A program made the translations under genes and the position numbers. From Pseudomonadota bacterium (GTDB taxonomy: Bacteria; Pseudomonadota; Alphaproteobacteria; Rhizobiales; Hyphomicrobiaceae), in assembly GCA_023430845.1 (NCBI GenBank), contig JAEYYJ010000341.1, positions 1 through 6,509 on the forward strand: DNA of 6,509 bases, given 5' to 3'. The notes below the pieces were generated by a model that searched no databases, was not told the DNA's origin, and saw only the letters and a program-made list of their open reading frames with translations. Positions 1 to 6,509 of this stretch are shown here, piece by piece (position 1 is the stretch's first letter; each line of letters starts with the position of its first letter).

Positions 1-180
1 GTCGAGCGGTTCGAGCAGCTCGATCTTGGTGTTTGGCAGAACGACGAATACCGTCGATACACCATGCTCGGGCTGCGCGACTTTCTCCGAGACCTCGCCG
101 CCGAGCGTGTCGCGATAGACCGCGACGGCAGCCGCCATATCTTTGACTGCAATGGCTACATGATTGAGCCGACCGATCAT
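1..180 (-). CDS. mce: Methylmalonyl-CoA epimerase, N-terminal part (cut by window edge)
   Basis: The first 60 codons are visible and the rest lies beyond base 1. The enzyme interconverts the (S) and (R) forms of methylmalonyl-CoA, linking propionyl-CoA carboxylase to the B12-dependent mutase on the way to succinyl-CoA. It is a cytoplasmic, metal-dependent member of the vicinal oxygen chelate (glyoxalase) fold. The sequence opens with MIGRLNHVAIAVKDM, where His7 sits at the position of the first metal ligand of the family. It ends with the diagnostic run HGVSTVFVVLPNTKIELLEP (residues 39-58), close to the human and Propionibacterium enzymes as I recall them. The ATG at 178-180 is preceded by a purine-rich GGAGAG ribosome site, and the family normally begins within a few residues of this motif. 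It is transcribed away from the methyltransferase gene, with 130 bp between the two starts. Identification is from the motifs; the remaining metal ligands are outside the window. Confidence 0.93.
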   Translation of the reverse strand, partial: MIGRLNHVAIAVKDMAAAVAVYRDTLGGEVSEKVAQPEHGVSTVFVVLPNTKIELLEPLD

Positions 181-310
181 CTCGCTCTCCTCTGTTGGTC
201 GCCCTCTTCGGGGATCGGGCGGACGCCGTCAAGCTGCCACGGCCGCAGCTTGGCGACATGGCGGCACTCTGCCATGCTGCCGGCTCAAAAACGGAGATTA
301 AATTTTCGTC

Positions 311-910
311 ATGCGCCTAATGGACGTCTACGGCCAGCACGCACGTCGCCTCGCGGCACAATACGAAAGCATAACCTTCGAGGATACGCACCGGGACGTT
401 CTGCATCTCATTCCCGTGGAGCCGTGCCGCGTGTTGGACATCGGTGCGGGCTCCGGTCGGGATGCGGCAGCGCTGGCAGCGCGCGGGCACACCGTGTTTG
501 CCGCCGAGCCGACGGATGAGATGCGCAAAGAGGGCCAGCGCATTCATGCGGACAGTGACATAACCTGGGTCGACGACGGTTTGCCTGAACTCGCCGTCAT
601 CAGGGGCGGGGCCGAGACATTCGACCTGATCATGCTGACGGCCGTGTGGATGCATCTCGATGGGGACGAGCGCGTGCGCGCCATGGGGCATCTCCGCGAC
701 CTGCTGGCGCGCGGCGGCAGGATCATCATGTCGCTGCGGCACGGGCCGGTACCGGAAGGCCGCCTGCTGTTCGCGGTAACCGCGGCCGAGACCACCGAGC
801 TGGCCGCGTCGGCCGGCTTGGATCTCATTCATTCGAGCGAGCGCGAGGATATGCTCGGCCGCGACGAGATCACCTGGAGCTTCCTGGCGTTTCAGCGCAA
901 CGCTGGCTGA
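311..910 (+). CDS. Class I SAM-dependent methyltransferase, substrate unknown
   Basis: A 199-residue soluble protein with a single Rossmann-type methyltransferase domain. Motif I, VLDIGAGSG (residues 41-49), binds S-adenosylmethionine. The second strand ends in an acidic residue (Glu66 in VFAAEP), expected to hold the ribose hydroxyls. Asp88-Asp89 fit the adenine-contacting turn. FDLIMLTAVWMHL (104-116) is the motif IV strand and following helix. GGRIIMSLRHGP (135-146) is the strand after the post-IV helix. The length is typical of the small 'methyltransferase type 11/12' proteins. There is no signal peptide or membrane segment. ATG 311 is the first usual start after the in-frame stop at 299-301. 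A GGAG lies at 293-296, which is rather far (14 nt); an ATT at 302 would be better spaced but is a rare start. A second ATG at 320 is possible. Nothing next to it reveals the substrate, and linking it to the neighbouring epimerase would be a guess. Confidence 0.85.
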   Translation: MRLMDVYGQHARRLAAQYESITFEDTHRDVLHLIPVEPCRVLDIGAGSGRDAAALAARGHTVFAAEPTDEMRKEGQRIHADSDITWVDDGLPELAVIRGGAETFDLIMLTAVWMHLDGDERVRAMGHLRDLLARGGRIIMSLRHGPVPEGRLLFAVTAAETTELAASAGLDLIHSSEREDMLGRDEITWSFLAFQRNAG

Positions 911-1013
911 GCGTCTGTGCGTTGTCCCCGCCGCTCGACGGACACTTGCCGCCATATGCGCTAACATCCTGCGATTCGGTGCGTCTTCGCGTGCTGCGTA
1001 GGTTCCGTTCCCG

Positions 1014-1040
1014 GTGGCGTGCAAGTCCTAGGACTGCCAC
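1014..1040 (+). other. Stem-loop around a perfect 12-bp palindrome, upstream of the 1073 gene
   Basis: Bases 1024-1035 read AGTCCTAGGACT, a perfect palindrome. It is flanked by GTGGC (1014-1018) and GCCAC (1036-1040), which are complementary to each other. As RNA this would give AGTC/GACT pairs closed by a CUAG tetraloop, a 5-nt bulge (1019-1023) and a five-pair outer stem. As DNA it could be an operator. It lies 32 nt before the start codon at 1073 and about 100 nt after the methyltransferase stop. There is no following T tract, so it is not a standard terminator. CTAG is generally rare in bacterial genomes, which makes a chance match somewhat less likely. The symmetry is seen directly; a function is inference. 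Confidence 0.4.
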
Positions 1041-1072
1041 GGGGCAGGTGATGCAGGTGGCACGATACGCGG

Positions 1073-2164
1073 ATGAGCGAACGCCCAACGGATACGTCGC
1101 GCGCTGCGGCGGCACATGGCCGCGGGCATGGTGCGCGCGGGCAGTCCGGCGCCGCCGGAGGGCAGTCGCTCGCCGATCGTGCAGCGAGCTTTCGCCGGGG
1201 TGCGCCATTTCTGGTTGAACGCGCAACACTCTACGATCCCGAGCCGTTGGACCAGCCGGCGCCGATGCCGGTCAGGGACGAGCTGCCTCCACCCCGTGTG
1301 CTGCCTGTGGCGCTTACGCTTCTCGGCGTCGTGATCGTGGTCGGTCTCACGGCGAGCATTCTGGTATTGCGCAATGCCGATGTCGCTCGCGACGATGAGA
1401 ATAAGGAGCGTATCGAGCAATTCGCGGATCGCGGGGCGCCGCAGAAAGATGCCGGCGCAAATCCCGGTGCGCAGCCCAATTCCACGACCATCGCCTATGA
1501 TCTGACCCGGCGTCCCAGTGATGCGATCGTCGGCGCATGGCGTCCGGGTGCGGAGAAGGATGGGCGCTCCGGATCACGAGATGCTGCACCCGAGGCGTCA
1601 AAACGTCGCCGCCCGCTGCCGACGCGGCTGAGCGCGGCGCCGCCTGAAGTCCCGCCGGAGCCTGTGACACGGCCGGTGGCACCGCAGGCCGAGATGCAGC
1701 CGGCGCCGACAGTCCAGGTGCCCGTCGTGTCGGTTCCGCCGCGCTATGATGCCCTTGAGCCCAAGCGACGGATCGCCGACGGTGATGCGCCTGCCGGCGC
1801 CGCGGGGCATCGCGTGGAGGAGCCCTCTGCCCAGTCCCGTGCCGAGGATGAGCGGACGGCGCCGAGCGTCGTCGCGCGCGTCGGACGCGCGAGCGAGCCA
1901 TTGGATGGCCCGGAACCGGCTGTCGAAATTCCGCTCGACAAGCTCGCGTTGCCCCTTCGCCGGCCGGACATCACGGCATACGATGATGACGATGACGAGC
2001 GGCGCATCTCCGCTCGATCGCGCCGTACACGCCTTCTGCGGTTGCAGCGCCAGCTCCGTCGGGAGCAGCGGCACGCGCGCAAACGTGAATATGATCAGCG
2101 CCGATGGGTTCCCGAGGCCCTCTACGGCAACCGGCATACGGGCATGGAGCGGCTGCTTCCTTAA
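1073..2164 (+). CDS. Unknown single-pass membrane protein with long proline/arginine-rich tail
   Basis: A 363-residue protein I do not recognise. Residues 1-75 are a hydrophilic Gly/Ala/Arg-rich segment ending in PPP. Residues 76-99 (from VLPVALTLLG to ASILVL) form one clear membrane helix. Residues 100-300 are low-complexity, rich in Pro, Ala, Arg and Glu. Residues 304-308 are five Asp in a row. Residues 310-344 are very Arg-rich and probably helical. The protein ends WVPEALYGNRHTGMERLLP. Arginines before the helix and acidic residues just after it suggest the N-terminus is cytoplasmic and the tail periplasmic. That architecture recalls TonB/TolA-type or cell-envelope scaffold proteins, but no TonB C-terminal domain, SPOR or peptidoglycan-binding motif is visible. 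ATG 1073 has AGGTGG 12 nt upstream, which is slightly far. The gene is supported by an open frame across 1.1 kb and a coherent membrane helix, but low complexity weakens frame choice. It lies 305 bp before secA on the same strand, with a separate promoter between. Confidence 0.68.
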   Translation: MSERPTDTSRAAAAHGRGHGARGQSGAAGGQSLADRAASFRRGAPFLVERATLYDPEPLDQPAPMPVRDELPPPRVLPVALTLLGVVIVVGLTASILVLRNADVARDDENKERIEQFADRGAPQKDAGANPGAQPNSTTIAYDLTRRPSDAIVGAWRPGAEKDGRSGSRDAAPEASKRRRPLPTRLSAAPPEVPPEPVTRPVAPQAEMQPAPTVQVPVVSVPPRYDALEPKRRIADGDAPAGAAGHRVEEPSAQSRAEDERTAPSVVARVGRASEPLDGPEPAVEIPLDKLALPLRRPDITAYDDDDDERRISARSRRTRLLRLQRQLRREQRHARKREYDQRRWVPEALYGNRHTGMERLLP

Positions 2165-2182
2165 GCTCCGGGTGCGCCAGTC

Positions 2183-2201
2183 CGTCACAGTACGGGTGAC
2201 G
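2183..2201. repeat. Inverted repeat CGTCAC-N7-GTGACG before the secA promoter
   Basis: CGTCAC (2183-2188) and GTGACG (2196-2201) are exact complements around a 7-nt spacer. The repeat starts 18 nt after the stop of the 1073 gene and ends 39 nt before the secA -35 box. It could be an operator for a dimeric regulator or a weak transcript-ending hairpin, but it lacks a T tract. With 6-bp arms, chance is a real possibility. Confidence 0.3.
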
Positions 2202-2240
2202 AATTAGGCCACCGTACACGTTCGTTCTGCCGCGCTTTCG

Positions 2241-2269
2241 TTGACAACCCCCCGCGCCGTCCTTATCTC
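2241..2269 (+). promoter_or_regulatory. Sigma-70-type promoter for secA
   Basis: TTGACA (2241-2246) is a perfect -35 hexamer. TATCTC (2264-2269) follows after 17 bp as the -10 element; TTATCT at 2263-2268 after 16 bp is the alternative reading. Housekeeping promoters of alphaproteobacteria keep TTGAC strongly and tolerate a loose -10, so this fits well. Transcription would begin near 2276, giving a leader of about 195 nt. It is the best promoter match I noticed in this gap and would let secA be transcribed independently of the upstream membrane-protein gene. Confidence 0.6.
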
Positions 2270-2381
2270 TCCCACGTGCCGGCTGGATGCGTGCCCGGTT
2301 GGGTTGGTAGGGCCTTTTGGCGGCTCGATCGCCGGCCTCTTCCTCTTCGAAGCACAACCTGATCGCAGCGGCGGCCCGACG

Positions 2382-2413
2382 GAAGTCGGTGCGGTGATGC
2401 GTACATCGACTTC
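2382..2413 (+). other. Stem-loop in the secA leader
   Basis: GAAGTCGGTG (2382-2391) pairs with CATCGACTTC (2404-2413). This makes ten consecutive pairs including one G-U, closed by a 12-nt loop (2392-2403). Seven of the pairs (GAAGTCG/CGACTTC) are perfect Watson-Crick outer pairs. No T tract follows, so it is not a terminator. It is the longest hairpin I found in the leader. Function is unknown. Confidence 0.45.
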
Positions 2414-2422
2414 GCAAGCTCG

Positions 2423-2438
2423 GGGCCTGGCGAGGCCC
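2423..2438 (+). other. GC-rich hairpin just upstream of the secA ribosome site
   Basis: GGGCCT (2423-2428) and AGGCCC (2433-2438) form a six-pair stem with a GGCG tetraloop. It ends 19 nt before the GGGGA ribosome site and begins 9 nt after the preceding stem-loop. The two hairpins could stack or compete with an alternative fold involving the CCCC at 2440-2443, which could reach the GGGGA at 2458-2462 and hide it. That alternative is inference only. Confidence 0.4.
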
Positions 2439-2457
2439 GCCCCTGGCACACGGATTT

Positions 2458-2462
2458 GGGGA
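2458..2462 (+). promoter_or_regulatory. Ribosome binding site of secA
   Basis: GGGGA lies 7 nt before the ATG at 2470, a standard spacing. This supports the chosen start, which also gives the normal SecA N-terminus. Confidence 0.6.
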
Positions 2463-2469
2463 ACGGTTC

Positions 2470-5619
<3,150 letters not shown>

Positions 5620-5657
5620 GCCGTTGACGGGGGATGCTTCGGCTAACCTTTTAAGCA

Positions 5658-5693
5658 AAAGAGCCCGGCATTCGTGCCGGGCTCTTTCGTTTT
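5658..5693. terminator. Strong rho-independent terminator between convergent genes
   Basis: AAAGAGCCCGGCA (5658-5670) pairs perfectly with TGCCGGGCTCTTT (5675-5687) around a TTCG tetraloop, followed by CG and TTTT (5690-5693). The 13-bp stem with a UUCG loop is very stable. It begins 38 nt after the secA stop. The A-rich left arm gives a T-rich run on the opposite strand, so the same hairpin can end transcription of the minus-strand TerB-like gene, whose stop is 42 nt beyond the stem. Confidence 0.93.
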
Positions 5694-5729
5694 GGCATGA
5701 TCGCGCATGATAGGCGAGAGCCCGCGGCA

Positions 5730-6206
5730 TCAGTCGTCGAGGACGCGTCGCCGCGCATTCATGCGGTCGCGGTCGGGCACATGCAGTAGGCCTGCGACCT
5801 GGCGGATGAGCTGATCCTCGAAGGCATCGAGATTGCCGTCGGCATAGGCGATGCGCCACAGCATCTCGATGACTTCGATCTTGTCGTCGATGCTCATGTT
5901 GGTGTTGAGGCTGTTCGTGAAAGGGAAGTACTGCGCGGAGCTGCGCGCACGCGCCTCGGCGCGCCCGATCAGTTCATCGGCCTCGTCTGCGGAGAGTGCA
6001 AAGCGGCGCGAGAGCAGGTGCGCCGTCATGGCCCGCTCATCGGCGCTGAAGTCGCCGTGCATGAGGCCGGCTTCGACGAGCAGTACGGCGACGGCAAGAT
6101 GAGGTTCCTCGGTGGCAGGTGCCGAACCGCGCCCACCTCCCTGCAGTATGTCGAGCAGTCGATCCAGCATCCTGTAGTGCATCCGGTTGTTTGTGCGGGG
6201 CGCCAC
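5730..6206 (-). CDS. TerB-family (COG4103-like) alpha-helical protein
   Basis: A 158-residue soluble, probably all-helical protein resembling the uncharacterised TerB-like family found widely in alphaproteobacteria. After a short Gly-rich linker (22-32) come two repeats of the TerB signature, an Asp followed by a hydrophobic residue and then Glu or Asp: LVEAGLMHGDFSADE (43-57) and RIAYADGNLDAFED (118-131). The Asp/Glu residues in these turns bind Ca2+ in characterised TerB proteins. The name comes from tellurite-resistance operons, but stand-alone chromosomal members have no proven role and no other ter gene is visible. The listed start is GTG at 6206, with AAGGG just upstream in the 10-nt gap after the TonB-like gene. 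Homologues usually begin near MLDRLLDIL, so ATG at residue 13 (6170) is a real alternative, though its ribosome site is poor. It ends before the shared terminator. Confidence 0.82.
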   Translation of the reverse strand: MAPRTNNRMHYRMLDRLLDILQGGGRGSAPATEEPHLAVAVLLVEAGLMHGDFSADERAMTAHLLSRRFALSADEADELIGRAEARARSSAQYFPFTNSLNTNMSIDDKIEVIEMLWRIAYADGNLDAFEDQLIRQVAGLLHVPDRDRMNARRRVLDD

Positions 6207-6216
6207 GGCCCTTCGT

Positions 6217-6509
6217 CTAATTGTAGATGTACGTGATCAGAAATACGAGATCATCAGGCTTGGCTTTGCGCGGCGGGAAAGGATAGCTCGTCTGCTTTGT
6301 TGCGAACACGACGCTGCGATCGAGCCCCGCCACATTCGAGGGGCGCACCACCTGCGTGCTCACGACACCGCCATCCATATCAAGCGTGATGCGCACCGTG
6401 ACACGGCCGCGTGTATCCATGAGCTGCGGCATGGTTCGCTGCAGAGCGCTGACGACGGCACGCGCGAAGGCGTCGTTCTCACCCGAGCGTGTGATGCCGG
6501 GTGGGCGTT
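6217..6509 (-). CDS. TonB-family protein, C-terminal domain (N-terminus beyond window)
   Basis: The frame stays open from the right edge to the TAG at 6217-6219, giving 96 visible residues; the start is outside the window. An internal ATG at 6430-6432 is not the true start, because typical TonB-domain sequence continues upstream of it: NDAFARAVVSALQRTMPQ is the first helix. Then come the beta strands GRVTVRITLDMDGGVVSTQV with the hallmark 'D-x-D-G' turn, the LDRSVVFATKQTSYPFPP helix-and-strand with the conserved YP, and the last strand LVFLITYIYN. TonB proteins span the inner membrane and use ExbB/ExbD energy to open outer-membrane transporters, but this domain also occurs in proteins of other function. 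The stop is 10 nt before the start of the TerB-like gene, implying one operon. Whether it is a true TonB needs the missing membrane anchor and proline-rich region. Confidence 0.85.
   Translation of the reverse strand, partial: RPPGITRSGENDAFARAVVSALQRTMPQLMDTRGRVTVRITLDMDGGVVSTQVVRPSNVAGLDRSVVFATKQTSYPFPPRKAKPDDLVFLITYIYN

Larger units (their letters stand above)
2270..2469 (+). other. Long untranslated leader of secA
   Basis: About 200 nt between the promoter and the secA start, with no convincing gene. The only short frame starting early is an ATG at 2287 giving seven codons (MRARLGW, stop at 2308-2310), and it lacks a ribosome site. A weak hairpin is possible at 2311-2337: GGCG/CGCC inside GGCC/GGCC with a 4-nt bulge. 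Two better hairpins follow at 2382-2413 and 2423-2438 and are listed separately. In Escherichia coli, secA is controlled by an upstream arrest peptide, SecM. No SecM-like signal peptide or arrest motif is seen here, so if this leader regulates secA it would more likely do so through RNA structure. Confidence 0.45.

Noticed and set aside
257..276. CATGGC / GCCATG inverted repeat in the divergent gap between the epimerase and methyltransferase genes.
   Set aside because: Six-bp arms with an 8-nt spacer and no associated promoter boxes; compatible with chance in GC-rich DNA.
317..1024. An antisense 235-codon frame over the methyltransferase gene.
   Set aside because: The plus strand carries clear methyltransferase motifs in order. 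The antisense product has no recognisable features.
1001..1072. Partial resemblance to the core of a cobalamin riboswitch (CCCGGTG followed by AGTCC, CTGCC and a GGGGCAG run), tempting because the epimerase is in a B12-linked pathway.
   Set aside because: The conserved B12 box, the GCAACTG segment and the GCCACTG segment are missing, the region is too short, and the downstream gene is not a B12 gene. The nearby epimerase is on the opposite strand.
2287..2310. Seven-codon leader frame (MRARLGW) in the secA leader, considered as an attenuation peptide.
   Set aside because: No ribosome site before it, no repeated regulatory codons, and no terminator/antiterminator pair after it.
5730..6206. Reading the TerB-like gene as part of a tellurite-resistance cluster.
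   Set aside because: No terA, terC, terD or terE-like gene is visible, and stand-alone TerB-like proteins are common without tellurite resistance.

Overview
The window is GC-rich bacterial chromosome. Its anchor is a complete SecA of the alphaproteobacterial type: it has the longer NBD2 loop seen in that class and a C-terminal zinc-binding tail. Together with a methylmalonyl-CoA epimerase and a TerB-like protein of the kind common in alphaproteobacteria, this points to an alphaproteobacterium, most likely of the order Hyphomicrobiales (Rhizobiales). The genus cannot be fixed from the sequence alone. No transposase, integrase, CRISPR array, tRNA or rRNA gene is visible, and the region reads as ordinary core chromosome with some lineage-specific genes.

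Layout: (1) 1-180, minus strand, the first 60 codons of methylmalonyl-CoA epimerase, running off the left edge. (2) 311-910, plus strand, a small class I SAM-dependent methyltransferase, divergent from the epimerase. (3) 911-1072, a gap holding a stem-loop built around a perfect 12-bp palindrome. (4) 1073-2164, plus strand, an unrecognised single-span membrane protein with a long proline- and arginine-rich tail. (5) 2165-2469, the secA control region: a good sigma-70-type promoter and an approximately 200-nt leader with two hairpins before the ribosome binding site. (6) 2470-5619, secA. (7) 5658-5693, a strong, probably bidirectional terminator between convergent genes. (8) 5730-6206, minus strand, a TerB-like protein, and 6217-6509, minus strand, the C-terminal domain of a TonB-family protein that enters from the right edge. 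These last two are 10 nt apart and look like one operon.

The genes do not form one evident pathway. SecA is the ATPase motor for export through SecYEG. The TonB-family protein would act in the periplasm, linking inner-membrane energy to the outer membrane. The epimerase belongs to propionyl-CoA / methylmalonyl-CoA metabolism in the cytoplasm.

The most unusual signal is inside SecA. It is 1049 residues long, with about 98 extra residues between the wing domain and the two-helix finger, plus a shorter extra loop in NBD2. The orphan membrane protein beside secA and the structured secA leader are the next most interesting points. I did not find a convincing new multi-gene system.
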